NCBI RefSeq assembly: GCF_019426345.1
Contig: NZ_JAHLLW010000003.1
Location: 186,001-250,000, forward strand
DNA: 64,000 nucleotides
DNA from: Marinomonas lutimaris
GTDB lineage: Bacteria > Pseudomonadota > Gammaproteobacteria > Pseudomonadales > Marinomonadaceae
Direction of reading: 5' to 3'
The position numbers and the translations under genes were made by a program. The notes below the pieces were generated by a model, which had not been told where the DNA came from, did no database searches, and worked only from the letters and a program-made list of their open reading frames with translations. This document shows, piece after piece, positions 36,768-45,804 of the stretch (positions are counted from its first letter, which is position 1; every line of letters begins with the position of its first letter).

Positions 36768-37356
36768 GCTATTTCCTTTTGGTCATCCCGCTAACACAGA
36801 AAAGATCCTAAATAAAAAAAACCGTTTAGTGAGTTTCTATTTGCTTATAAAGTCGATATTTGATCGCTTAATTGTTTAATAGTCGAAAAAATAAATTCTA
36901 AACATTTATAAATAATTGCGCTGTAAATATAAACATAACGCCATAAATACGTTAAAACATCTTTTAAAAAGAGTAGGTTATGCTAGGTTTCTTTTTTCTA
37001 TAAAAGCAAACATTCAGTAAACAATCTCTTACAAAAAAGACACAAACCATCTAAAAAATAATTAAACATTACTAAAAATCAACTTAATGTGAACAATATA
37101 TAAAATATACCTACACTTAACTGACAAACCCAAAATCCTATAATTTGCCTATAAGCCCGACAAAAATTTGAAAATTAGCCTTTGCTTGGCTTCTTAATGA
37201 AGAAAGCGACTAGTTCATTGACATTTAGTTTTTCAGAAACACCGATTTGATTTTACTCAGCCCCCCTCTATCACCGATAATTCCGGCTAATGACTCACCC
37301 CAGCCGATGAAAGGTTTTGGTAGAGCAACTCGCATCTAAAGTGGAAACCCTATTCA
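36768..37356. other. Long AT-rich intergenic region, divergent promoters
   Basis: Holds the promoter side of the pilus operon (leftward) and of the OsmC-YcaO gene (rightward). It is very AT-rich, with runs of A, TATAAA-like and TTTTTTCTATAA segments, and no open frame above about 30 codons that looks real. The final 100 bp are less AT-rich, marking the right edge of the AT-rich island. No tRNA or repeat junction was seen there. Confidence 0.5.
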
Positions 37357-39543
37357 ATGGAAATCAAAGTTAATTTTCTCGACAATCTAAGACTTGAAGC
37401 CAAGTTTGACGATTTTACCGTTATCACCGATCAACCGATCCGCTACAAAGGCGATGGTTCTGCACCAAGTCCATTTGATTACTTTCTAGCGTCTTCAGCT
37501 TTGTGTGCGGCGTATTTTGTGAAGGTCTACTGCAAGGCTCGTGATATCTCAACGGACAACATCCGTTTGTCGCAGAACAACATTGTCGATCCAGAAGATC
37601 GCTACAACCAGATTTTCCAAATTCAAGTCGAATTACCAGACGACATTTCGGACAAAGATCGCGAAGGCATCTTGCGTTCTATTGATCGTTGCACCGTAAA
37701 GAAAGTGGTACAAACTGGCCCAGAATTCAAAATTGAAACCGTTGAAAACCTAGACGCAGACGCTAACGCCATGTTGATGGGCCAACCTGATGGCGCGACG
37801 AGCACAGTGATTCTTGGTAAAGACTTACCACTAGAGCAAACCATTGCCAACATGACAGCCATGCTAGCGGATCTTGGCATGAAGATTGAGATTTCCTCAT
37901 GGCGCAACATAGTGCCTAACGTTTGGTCTTTGCATATTCGTGACGCGGCGTCGCCTATGTGTTTTACCAACGGCAAAGGTGCATCCAAGGAAAGCGCACT
38001 GTGTTCTGCTCTTGGTGAGTTTATCGAGCGCTTAAACAACAACTTTTTTTACAATGACCAATTCTTTGGTACTGAAATCTCCAACAGCGAGTTCGTGCAT
38101 TACCCCAATGAAAAATGGTTTGCATTAACCGAGGACGATTCCTTACCAGAAGGCATCTTGGATGATTACTGCCTAGAGATTTATAACCCAGACAATGAGT
38201 TGTTTGGCTCGCACTTGATCGACACCAACTCAGGTAATAAAGCCCGCGGCATTTGTACGATTCCTTATACACGCAAATCCGATGGCGAAACGGTTTACTT
38301 CCCGTCAAACCTCATCGAAAACTTGTTCCTAAGCAACGGCATGAGCGCAGGCAATAATCAACAAGAAGCACAAGTGCAATGTTTGTCGGAAATTCTAGAA
38401 CGCGCCGTTAAACGCCAAATAATCGAAGACGAAATTGTCTTGCCAGATGTGCCAATGGAAGTGTTGGAGAAATACCCAAGCATCCTTGCTGGCATCAAGG
38501 TATTAGAAGAACAAGGTTTTCCTATCGTAGTGAAAGACGCCTCTCTTGGCGGTCAATTCCCAGTGATGAACGTCACTCTAATGAATCCGAAAACTGGCGG
38601 TGTGTTTGCTTCTTTTGGTGCGCATCCAAGTCTTGAAGTGGCGTTAGAACGTAGCTTAACCGAGCTGATGCAAGGTCGTAGCTTCGAAGGTTTGAACGAT
38701 GTACCAAAACCTACGTTTAATAGCATGGCGGTCACAGAGCCGGAAAACTTCGTTGAACATTTTATTGACTCAACCGGTGTCATTTCTTGGCGCTTCTTCA
38801 GCGATAAGCACGATTATGATTTCTGCGAGTGGGATTTTTCTGGCACCAATGAAGAAGAAGCCAACGCTATGTTCGGCATCTTGGAAGAGTTAGGCAAAGA
38901 AGTGTATGTGGCTGAATTAACTGATTTAGGTGCATCGGCTTGTCGTATTTTGGTACCAGATTATTCCGAAGTGTATCCAGTGGAAGACTTGGTGTGGGAC
39001 AACACAAACAAGGCTTTGGATTATCGTGAAGATATCTTGAACCTACATTCTTTGAGCGATAAGCAACTAACCAACCTAGTAAATCGTTTAGAAGACAGCC
39101 AGCTCGATAACTACACAGATATTCCTACTTTGATTGGTATCGTATTTGATGAAAATACCGTCTGGGGTCAGCTGACCATCATGGAACTGAAAATCCTAAT
39201 CTATTTGGCCCTTGGTGCTCACGAAGAGGCGTTAGAACTAGTCGGTGAATTCCTACAGTTCAACGACAACACAGCCAAACGCGGTCTATTCTATCAAGCC
39301 ATGAACTGTGTACTAGAAGTAACGCTAGACGAAGAATTAGAGCTTGACGACTTTATCCATAACTTCAGCCGTATGTTTGGCAAAGACGTTATTGAAAACG
39401 TTGTCGGTTCTGTCTCAGGCGATGTACGTTTTTATGGTCTCACTAAAACCAGTATGCAGCTTGAAGGCATCGAACCGCATTTACGCCTCATTGAAAGCTA
39501 CAAAAAACTGCATCAAGCACGTAAAGCCAACGCAGCTAAATAA
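37357..39543 (+). CDS. OsmC domain / YcaO domain fusion protein
   Basis: A 728-residue cytoplasmic protein. Residues about 1-135 form an OsmC-like domain, with Cys at SALCAAYF and in DRCTVKK. About 150-560 form a YcaO domain with SALGEFIERLNN and QCLSEILERAVKR, the Glu-rich ATP-binding helices, and a TPR-like tail about 570-728. E. coli YcaO is linked to methylthiolation of ribosomal protein S12 with RimO. This is an uncommon fusion, adding a possible thiol-peroxidase module. No partner gene is adjacent. A UUCG-loop terminator follows. Confidence 0.9.
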   Translation: MEIKVNFLDNLRLEAKFDDFTVITDQPIRYKGDGSAPSPFDYFLASSALCAAYFVKVYCKARDISTDNIRLSQNNIVDPEDRYNQIFQIQVELPDDISDKDREGILRSIDRCTVKKVVQTGPEFKIETVENLDADANAMLMGQPDGATSTVILGKDLPLEQTIANMTAMLADLGMKIEISSWRNIVPNVWSLHIRDAASPMCFTNGKGASKESALCSALGEFIERLNNNFFYNDQFFGTEISNSEFVHYPNEKWFALTEDDSLPEGILDDYCLEIYNPDNELFGSHLIDTNSGNKARGICTIPYTRKSDGETVYFPSNLIENLFLSNGMSAGNNQQEAQVQCLSEILERAVKRQIIEDEIVLPDVPMEVLEKYPSILAGIKVLEEQGFPIVVKDASLGGQFPVMNVTLMNPKTGGVFASFGAHPSLEVALERSLTELMQGRSFEGLNDVPKPTFNSMAVTEPENFVEHFIDSTGVISWRFFSDKHDYDFCEWDFSGTNEEEANAMFGILEELGKEVYVAELTDLGASACRILVPDYSEVYPVEDLVWDNTNKALDYREDILNLHSLSDKQLTNLVNRLEDSQLDNYTDIPTLIGIVFDENTVWGQLTIMELKILIYLALGAHEEALELVGEFLQFNDNTAKRGLFYQAMNCVLEVTLDEELELDDFIHNFSRMFGKDVIENVVGSVSGDVRFYGLTKTSMQLEGIEPHLRLIESYKKLHQARKANAAK

Positions 39544-39585
39544 TCGGGTCACCTAATAAGTTAAATGGATTTAACTTAAGCGATT

Positions 39586-39612
39586 AAAAGCGAACCTTCG
39601 GGTTCGCTTTTT
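39586..39612 (+). terminator. Terminator of the OsmC-YcaO gene
   Basis: Perfect 11-bp stem AAAAGCGAACC / GGTTCGCTTTT with a TTCG loop followed by TTTATTTG. Strong intrinsic terminator 42 bp after the stop. Confidence 0.95.
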
Positions 39613-39763
39613 TATTTGTATTATGTAATGAAAATAGTATTTACTGGTTTTCCACCAAAGGAGACGATTCTGATATAATTTTAATTCTAACTATTTAGCT
39701 TAAAATGCTTTAATGGCAAACTGCCGTTCTTCAATATCGTTTATTTATATGAGTGACAACTAA

Positions 39764-40948
39764 ATGTTTAATAATATCGTTCGCCAATCCACCTTTGTAT
39801 CAATTGGCCTTGTATTACTAACATTAAGTGGCTGCGAATCCATTCCGTTATCTTTTGACTCAGCAGATTCGGTAAAGCAGTTATCAAAACAGATAAAAGA
39901 AGCCGATAGTATCGAAGATGTAAAAGCCATCGCCAAACAAGCGAAAGTTACTAGAAACCAAGTAAGGGCAGATATTAAAGCGATTAAAGCCTTATATGCA
40001 GAGCTTGATCAAAAAGTGAATAAAAAATGGGGCAAAAATAATAGCGAACTGCCCGAGAAGAAAAAGTATGTAAAATACACTAACGACTACCAAGCAAGAA
40101 CCATTGTCGATTTTGACAAAGGCACGGTACGCGTCGAAACACTCACCACCAGCTCGCCACTTGATACCCTAAAACAAGCGGTTACAACCACACTGCTCAC
40201 CACAGCAGATCCAACCAAAACCGATATTTTCTCTAGCGACGCACCAGATACCGAAGGCGTACCTTTTTTGTATCCGCAAGTCATGGATCACGATGGCAAA
40301 CTAGTACAATATCGTTGGCGAGCAGAACGTTACGCTAATTATCTTGTCTCAAATAAACTGAAAAAATCCAGTTCTAACGGCAGCACAGTTTACGCGGTTG
40401 AATTCAACCTTGTTGCCCAGCACGAACACCTACGCCAAGAAAAATACAGCCAATATGTGATCGCCGCCGCTCAACGCTACAACTTATCACCAGCACTCAT
40501 CTACGGCATAATTGAAACCGAAAGCTCTTTTAACCCTTACGCCGTTAGCCCAGCGAACGCTTATGGTTTGATGCAAGTGGTACCAGCCACTGCTGGTCGA
40601 GATGTTTATAACCTAGTAAAAAAGAAATCAGGCGAACCAAGCAAAGAAGTGCTTTTCTCTCCAAAAAATAACATCGATATCGGCAGCGCTTACTTACATA
40701 TTTTACAGACGCGCTATTTAGTGAAAGTTACCAATAAACTAAGCCAAGAATACTCAATGATTTCCGCTTACAACGGTGGTACTGGTAATGTATTAAAAAC
40801 ATTTGATACTGACCGAACGCGCGCAATGAACAAAATAAACCAAACATCCACCAGCAATGTGTATAAGAAACTTAGATACAACCACCCTAGAACCGAATCT
40901 CGTAATTACTTAGAGAAAGTCACCAAAGCTAAGAAAAACTATGAGTAA
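39764..40948 (+). CDS. mltC: Membrane-bound lytic murein transglycosylase C
   Basis: A 394-residue lipoprotein with lipobox LSGC (Cys24), outer-membrane sorted (residue after Cys is Glu). Residues about 60-215 are the DUF3393 domain and about 225-380 the SLT domain with ETESSFNPYAVSPANAYGLMQ; the Glu in IIETESS is the catalytic acid. Cuts the beta-1,4 bond of peptidoglycan with 1,6-anhydro formation. About 35 residues longer than E. coli MltC. ATG follows only a weak ribosome site. Confidence 0.93.
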   Translation: MFNNIVRQSTFVSIGLVLLTLSGCESIPLSFDSADSVKQLSKQIKEADSIEDVKAIAKQAKVTRNQVRADIKAIKALYAELDQKVNKKWGKNNSELPEKKKYVKYTNDYQARTIVDFDKGTVRVETLTTSSPLDTLKQAVTTTLLTTADPTKTDIFSSDAPDTEGVPFLYPQVMDHDGKLVQYRWRAERYANYLVSNKLKKSSSNGSTVYAVEFNLVAQHEHLRQEKYSQYVIAAAQRYNLSPALIYGIIETESSFNPYAVSPANAYGLMQVVPATAGRDVYNLVKKKSGEPSKEVLFSPKNNIDIGSAYLHILQTRYLVKVTNKLSQEYSMISAYNGGTGNVLKTFDTDRTRAMNKINQTSTSNVYKKLRYNHPRTESRNYLEKVTKAKKNYE

Positions 40949-40973
40949 TAGTCGTCGAACTCTTCTATGGTCA

Positions 40974-41033
40974 AAGCAAAATGACAACCTTCCTCGAAAC
41001 TATCGCCTACCTCGTCGAGGTGTCATTTTGCTT
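40974..41033. repeat. Inverted repeat after mltC
   Basis: A 13-bp outer stem (AAGCAAAATGACA / TGTCATTTTGCTT, 40974-40986 with 41021-41033) and an inner 6-bp stem (CCTCGA / TCGAGG, 40992-40997 with 41015-41020). No clear T-run on either side, so it may be a transcript-end structure rather than a terminator. A smaller perfect hairpin (ACTTACTG/CAGTAAGT) follows at 41108-41126. Confidence 0.5.
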
Positions 41034-41181
41034 CGAAATAAAAAGTATTGGAGAATAAATATTTAAATACTGCTAGCCAAGGAGGTGTAGCACTAGAAAA
41101 GAAGCGGACTTACTGTCGCAGTAAGTAAACAAGCAATGGACATCATCAAACAACATTCTAAAAATAAATGGAGAGATGAGT

Positions 41182-42870
41182 ATGCGAATCAGACATTCAA
41201 TTCAACAGTGGCTAATCAGCGGACTAGCTATTATTTTTACTGTAACGGCTTATTCCAATCCTATAGTGGCTTTATCGGACACAGCTAAGATAGAAGGCAA
41301 TAATAGCCAAGGCGTCGATTATTTTTTAGGCATCCCTTATGCAAAAGCTCCGATTGGCTCGTTGCGCTGGCAATCGCCTCAACCAGCAGATCCTATACAA
41401 AGCACTTTGCAAGCCACACAAAAAGGCGCGATTTGCCCCCAATGGCAAAAGGGTAAATTTCAAGGCCAAGAAGATTGCCTAAACCTAGACATTTATCGAC
41501 CAGACCATAATAAAAATAACCTACCCGTTCTGATTTACATTCATGGCGGCAATAACCAAACTGGCGAAGCTCACGAGTTTGACCCTAGAGCACTAGCCAA
41601 ATCATTAGATGCCATCATAGTACAAGTGAACTATCGCCTCGGTGTATTAGGGTTTAATCCACTCAAAGCCATCAAAACCAAAGACCCAATTCAGGCTTCA
41701 GGTAATTTTGGACTGCTAGATCAACACGCCGCACTGCTATGGATACAAAAGAACATCAAATATTTCGGAGGTCGCGCCGATCAAATCACGGTAGCTGGCT
41801 TTTCCGCCGGCGGGCGAGATGTCATGGCAATGTTAATCTCCCCCCTATTTAAAGATCAATTCAAGCAAGCGATTGTCTTCAGCGGCGGAATGACAACAGC
41901 CCCAGTCGCCCCAAGCCAAGAGGTGTTTCGTCAAGCATTTGCTCCTCTTATTGTGGAGGACAAGGTTCAACCGAATCTGATGGCGGCGAAGAAATGGCTA
42001 GCAAAAGGTGGTGACGATGTTCTGAGCTACCTGCAAAAGCAATCCGCAGAACGTCTTGCACCCTTGATGAAAAATGCAGGCATTCGCATGAGCCATTTCC
42101 CGCACCTTTATCAAGACGGCACAGTGATTCCTAAGAACGGTTTTGCCACGTCAAACTACAACAGCGTGCCAGTTATTATGCTCTCAGGACAGACTGAGTT
42201 CTCTTTCTTTGCGTTAAGTGACCCCTACTTTGTGAAAGCATGGCATTCAGGAACATTAAGCAAGGATCCAATACTACTGAACCAATACCAATTTACCTCA
42301 GACTACGGCAGTAAGTTTTACAGCCTATTTAATGTTCAAAAATCAGCAGAACAGATGTTTGAACATTATCAGTCACCTATTTATGGCGCTGAAATTGCTT
42401 TCGGAACCAATCCTTTTGTCGCACAAAACCCACAAATGGAATTGATCGGATCATTCCATGGTGTCTTTATGCCACTCCTAGATCAAAATTGGCAACAAGC
42501 ACTTTTAGGGGAGACATTTCAGAAAGCTGGAACGCGGGATCTAGCCAAACACTTTCAAGCTTATTTAAAACGTTTTATTCGTACAGGTAACCCAAATGAT
42601 CCAGACCTAGTCAACTGGTTAACCTGGTCGCCTGAACATGAACAACAAGGTCAATCATTACTTATCCTAAATGCCAACAAGTACAAAGCCCTCATACAAA
42701 TGTCATCAAAGTCATACGATGAATCAAACCTTCTTGAAGCGATAAAGAATGACCATCGACTACCAGAGCAAGCCAAAACACAAATGATTAAACATGTGTT
42801 AAATGGACGCTGGTTTAGCGATGCCCTAGACCAAGAATTTAATAACCCTTCTTTATGGCCTAAGCAATAA
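41182..42870 (+). CDS. Exported type B carboxylesterase family protein
   Basis: A 562-residue alpha/beta hydrolase. Signal peptide about 1-26 ending AYSNP. The nucleophile elbow is GFSAGG (Ser of GxSxG), the oxyanion-hole block IYIHGGNN, and the likely acid and base fall in GQTEFSF and GSFHGV. The early DCLNLDIYRP block is typical of the family. Substrate unknown. Start at ATG 41182, with GGAGAG 6 bp upstream, rather than the ATG two codons earlier which overlaps that site. Confidence 0.88.
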   Translation: MRIRHSIQQWLISGLAIIFTVTAYSNPIVALSDTAKIEGNNSQGVDYFLGIPYAKAPIGSLRWQSPQPADPIQSTLQATQKGAICPQWQKGKFQGQEDCLNLDIYRPDHNKNNLPVLIYIHGGNNQTGEAHEFDPRALAKSLDAIIVQVNYRLGVLGFNPLKAIKTKDPIQASGNFGLLDQHAALLWIQKNIKYFGGRADQITVAGFSAGGRDVMAMLISPLFKDQFKQAIVFSGGMTTAPVAPSQEVFRQAFAPLIVEDKVQPNLMAAKKWLAKGGDDVLSYLQKQSAERLAPLMKNAGIRMSHFPHLYQDGTVIPKNGFATSNYNSVPVIMLSGQTEFSFFALSDPYFVKAWHSGTLSKDPILLNQYQFTSDYGSKFYSLFNVQKSAEQMFEHYQSPIYGAEIAFGTNPFVAQNPQMELIGSFHGVFMPLLDQNWQQALLGETFQKAGTRDLAKHFQAYLKRFIRTGNPNDPDLVNWLTWSPEHEQQGQSLLILNANKYKALIQMSSKSYDESNLLEAIKNDHRLPEQAKTQMIKHVLNGRWFSDALDQEFNNPSLWPKQ

Positions 42871-42871
42871 A

Positions 42872-42909
42872 AAACTTGGCCGAATCACTCTCATGATTCG
42901 GCCAAGTTT
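42872..42909. terminator. Bidirectional terminator between esterase and PotF-like genes
   Basis: Perfect 16-bp stem AAACTTGGCCGAATCA / TGATTCGGCCAAGTTT with a 6-base loop, 1 bp after the esterase stop and 20 bp from the stop of the convergent PotF-like gene. Confidence 0.9.
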
Positions 42910-42929
42910 CTCGTCTTAGAAAGTATAAC

Positions 42930-44054
42930 TTAACGCCCTGTTTTCACTTCTGTCCACAAGCGCGTCATTAAGCGGTCTATTTTAGGGCCGCGTAACTTCT
43001 GAGTATAAAGACGCTTTCTCACCTCTGCTGATGGATAAATACCCGGATTATTCGATATTTCTTGGTCTTGCAGCGCTGTTGCTTCCATATTGGGATTAGC
43101 GTAAGCAACATAATTAGTAATGTCCGCAATCACTTCAGGCTCCATCAAATAATTCATAAATGTCAGAGCTGAATCAACATTCTTCGCGCCTTTAGGAATA
43201 ACTAACATATCAAACCAAATCTGCGTACCTTCTTTTGGAATGCTGTAAGCAATCTCAACGCCATTACCCGCTTCTTCGGCACGATCTTTAGCTTGTAAAA
43301 TATCACCTGACCAGCCAATCGCCACACAAACATCACCATTCGCTAATCCACTCACATAGGCAGAGGAATGAAACTGGCGAACATAAGGACGGACAGAGTC
43401 CAATAGTTTTACGCCAGCACTATCTAACGCATAATCTTTTGTATCACGGCTATTTGGATCTTTACCAAGATAATTCAACACCAGTGGATAAAGCTCATCA
43501 GCCGAGTCCAAAAACATCACACCGCATTGCTGTAATTTCTTCATATTCTCAGGCTTAAAAACCAAGTCCCAGCTATCAACTGGCGCATCGATGCCTAGCA
43601 CTTCTTCTACTTTTGCCTTGTTATAGCCAATCCCAGTTGTGCCCCATAAATAAGGCACACCATATTCGTTACCTGGATCGGCATTTTGCAAATAAGCTAG
43701 CAACTCAGGATCAATATTTTTCAAATTAGGAAGTTTGGATTTATCTAACTTCTGAAAGACACCAGCTTGAATCTGACGCCCCATAAAGTTCGCGGTCGGA
43801 ACCACCACATCATACCCAGAGTTCCCGGATAACAATTTCGCCTCTAGCACTTCATTACTATCAAAAACATCAGCCTTAACTTTAATACCAGTTTTCGCTT
43901 CAAAGTTATCTATCGTTTGCTCACCAATATAATCAGACCAGTTATAGAATTTCACTTCTTCCTCAGCAAAACCTGCAACAGGCGTCGCAACAGCAGCCAT
44001 TAATGCCAACTGAGGCATAGTACATCTCAATAAATGGAATAAAGCGCTTTTCAT
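42930..44054 (-). CDS. potF: Polyamine ABC transporter substrate-binding protein (PotF-like)
   Basis: A 374-residue periplasmic protein with signal peptide ending GFAEEE. The FYNWSDYIGEQTIDNFE start, VFDSNEVLEAKLL and VPYLWGTTGIGYN blocks are those of PotF/SpuD, which bind putrescine or spermidine. ATG at 44054 with GAGG upstream; a GTG five codons earlier has no ribosome site. No potG, potH or potI partners are near, so it is an orphan binding protein. Confidence 0.88.
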   Translation of the reverse strand: MKSALFHLLRCTMPQLALMAAVATPVAGFAEEEVKFYNWSDYIGEQTIDNFEAKTGIKVKADVFDSNEVLEAKLLSGNSGYDVVVPTANFMGRQIQAGVFQKLDKSKLPNLKNIDPELLAYLQNADPGNEYGVPYLWGTTGIGYNKAKVEEVLGIDAPVDSWDLVFKPENMKKLQQCGVMFLDSADELYPLVLNYLGKDPNSRDTKDYALDSAGVKLLDSVRPYVRQFHSSAYVSGLANGDVCVAIGWSGDILQAKDRAEEAGNGVEIAYSIPKEGTQIWFDMLVIPKGAKNVDSALTFMNYLMEPEVIADITNYVAYANPNMEATALQDQEISNNPGIYPSAEVRKRLYTQKLRGPKIDRLMTRLWTEVKTGR

Positions 44055-44218
44055 ATCTTTGTGCCTCACTTAATGGTCGTTGATATATTGCGTTGAAGTT
44101 TAGACCTAGCTACTAAAAACTTAAAGATAGATCAAGAAACAATACTACAAGCAAAAATTCAGCCAAGGTTTTCAACTGAGTTTTTAATAATATTGAAAAC
44201 GAGTAGGTTAGATTGATA

Positions 44219-44246
44219 GGAACCAATTAAGCATATAAGCCACTCT
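44219..44246 (+). promoter_or_regulatory. Putative HrpL box (ECF sigma promoter) of the chaperone-effector operon
   Basis: GGAACC (44219-44224) followed by AA, 13 further bases, then CCAC (44240-44243): GGAACCNA-N13-CCAC, with the last consensus base of CCACNNA being T rather than A. This is the spacing and sequence of hrp boxes read by the HrpL sigma factor. It lies 29 bp before the chaperone ATG. A perfect CACTCTATAGAGTG palindrome overlaps at 44241-44254. Confidence 0.7.
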
Positions 44247-44275
44247 ATAGAGTGATACTTAAATTGGACTTAAAT

Positions 44276-44755
44276 ATGACTAATAACTTATCTAAAAAAC
44301 TCCAGCACTGGTTACAACATTACCATAGAGACTTAACACTTAATGCTGATGGTACTTGCTACCTAACCGTGAACTCGCAGCTTCAAATACTGCTTATGTC
44401 TTCCTTTAACGCAAACACAGTGCATCTTTATTGCCCGTTAATGGTCCTCGACAGTCCTTCCTGTCACCAATTGGCATTGAGCGCATTGACTCTTAATCTC
44501 TACAAAGATCCCTCAATACAAGGCGTACTGGGATACGATAATACATCAGAACAACTTGTATACACCTTTGTTTTAGATGAACGACATTACAATAACAATA
44601 TGCACGAAATGCAATTCCGTAGCGCCCTGAATGATTTTATCCATAATTGCCAAACTCTACTTGAAAGCTTTGAAAAAACACGGCATGGGAATCGCTTATT
44701 ACCCTATAACGCTATTCCAACCACTCACTCAACCCACTCACTCATGTCGGAGTAA
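44276..44755 (+). CDS. CesT-family type III secretion chaperone
   Basis: A 159-residue small protein (159 is the usual size) with the CesT/SicP-like pattern: amphipathic N-terminal helix, beta strands with CYLTVN and ILLMSSF, then the LSALTLNLYKDPSIQGVLGYD and VYTFVLDER blocks. Such chaperones hold an effector partly unfolded at the injectisome. It ends 8 bp before the effector start, so the two are translationally linked. Start at ATG 44276; the upstream GTG at 44252 would overlap the likely transcription start. The fold call is from pattern. Confidence 0.75.
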   Translation: MTNNLSKKLQHWLQHYHRDLTLNADGTCYLTVNSQLQILLMSSFNANTVHLYCPLMVLDSPSCHQLALSALTLNLYKDPSIQGVLGYDNTSEQLVYTFVLDERHYNNNMHEMQFRSALNDFIHNCQTLLESFEKTRHGNRLLPYNAIPTTHSTHSLMSE

Positions 44756-44763
44756 ACACCATC

Positions 44764-45690
44764 ATGACAAACAGCATCGCTGCACAAAATCATATTGCTA
44801 TTGATATACCAAGGGATCATATTGCCATTGATATACCGAGGGATCATATTGCCATTGATATTCCCCCCTCTCCACAATCTGTCACTCCTGCTCGCACCTT
44901 TCCGGCCCAACTGCCTAATGCATCTCAAGACACACTAACGAAAGTAGGTGCCAGCGATGCGCATGCTACAAACTTTAATACAATCACTCCTGCAGAATTG
45001 CAGCTGCAAAAATCTCAGTTAAATAAGGTCACCGAACAAAGGAGCCCTTTAGTAAACAATCTAAGCATCATTCGCGACGGGGAATATACCAATCATAAAA
45101 ATGGCGCAGAGTTTACCGATTTTGCTATCGGCGTCAGACAACACCTAACCGAGCTGGCAGAAGTGCCAGCAGGACAAAGGTTATTAAAAACATTAGACTA
45201 CACTCTGAATGGTACCCCTTCTAAACACCATGTCAGTATACAAGATTCAGGTCGACAGCCCGGCATTAGAGAGTGGGCCACTTTTGATAATATAACCGCT
45301 GCCGAATTACAAATATCGAAAGAAGGAAAAGCCCAACCTGGTAAAGGTTCAGGGAGTACAATTAGTCACCATACTGATTTCGCTCAACATCTACTACAGG
45401 AGAATATGGGGACCAGAATGCCAAGCCAAAGTGACGCCATAGTACTAGGTCATGAGCTGATCCACGCAGCTCGTGCCGCTCAAGGGCTAACCGCTTCAGG
45501 AGTGGCAAAGTCAGGCATCGATAAGGAAGAAGTAGCCACCGTAGGAAAACCCGATGGTTCCGAGCCAGAGTGGCCTATAACAACTGAGAATACACTACGC
45601 CATGAAATGAATGAACGTATCTTCCGCCATGCCAACTCAGTGAACTCTATGCCCATACGAACGTCATATGGTGATAAACAGATAGATTAA
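44764..45690 (+). CDS. Putative type III effector, M91-family zinc metallopeptidase (NleD/HopH1/XopG-like)
   Basis: A 308-residue soluble protein without Sec signal. The metalloprotease motif is HELIH at residues 230-234, in VLGHELIHAARA; the following GIDKEEVATVG and TENTLRHE (274-281) blocks match the M91 effector family of NleD, HopH1 and XopG. The N-terminus holds three 9-residue repeats (HIAIDIPRD, 10-36). NleD cleaves host MAP kinases; here the host target is unknown. It follows a CesT-like chaperone and a HrpL box. No secretion apparatus is visible in the window. Confidence 0.75.
   Translation: MTNSIAAQNHIAIDIPRDHIAIDIPRDHIAIDIPPSPQSVTPARTFPAQLPNASQDTLTKVGASDAHATNFNTITPAELQLQKSQLNKVTEQRSPLVNNLSIIRDGEYTNHKNGAEFTDFAIGVRQHLTELAEVPAGQRLLKTLDYTLNGTPSKHHVSIQDSGRQPGIREWATFDNITAAELQISKEGKAQPGKGSGSTISHHTDFAQHLLQENMGTRMPSQSDAIVLGHELIHAARAAQGLTASGVAKSGIDKEEVATVGKPDGSEPEWPITTENTLRHEMNERIFRHANSVNSMPIRTSYGDKQID
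44791..44864 (+). repeat. 27-bp tandem repeat in the effector N-terminus
   Basis: Three near-identical copies start at 44791, 44818 and 44845 with a period of 27 bp. Each encodes HIAIDIP followed by RD (third copy PS). The alternating hydrophobic residues suggest a beta strand, perhaps a chaperone-binding or secretion segment. Repeat in-frame, so expansion would keep the frame. Confidence 0.9.
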
Positions 45691-45804
45691 TGATATTTAC
45701 TAAGAGGTTCAAAGGGATTGAGGGGACAGAATAATTGATTTTTCATTCTTACTCACATAAATGACAGTCTTTTGCAGAAAGACCATAGGTTAAATAAATA
45801 CACT

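Noticed and set aside
40981..41058. 25-codon open frame on the plus strand
   Set aside because: It is coded by the inverted repeat itself, has no ribosome site and no recognisable product.
44252..44275. Upstream GTG start for the CesT-like gene
   Set aside because: It would overlap the probable transcription start set by the HrpL box and has no ribosome site.
45717..45745. GAGGGGACAGAATAATT-like sequence after the effector gene
   Set aside because: It resembles a motif seen beside REP/transposase remnants in other genomes, but one copy with no transposase is not enough to call a mobile element.
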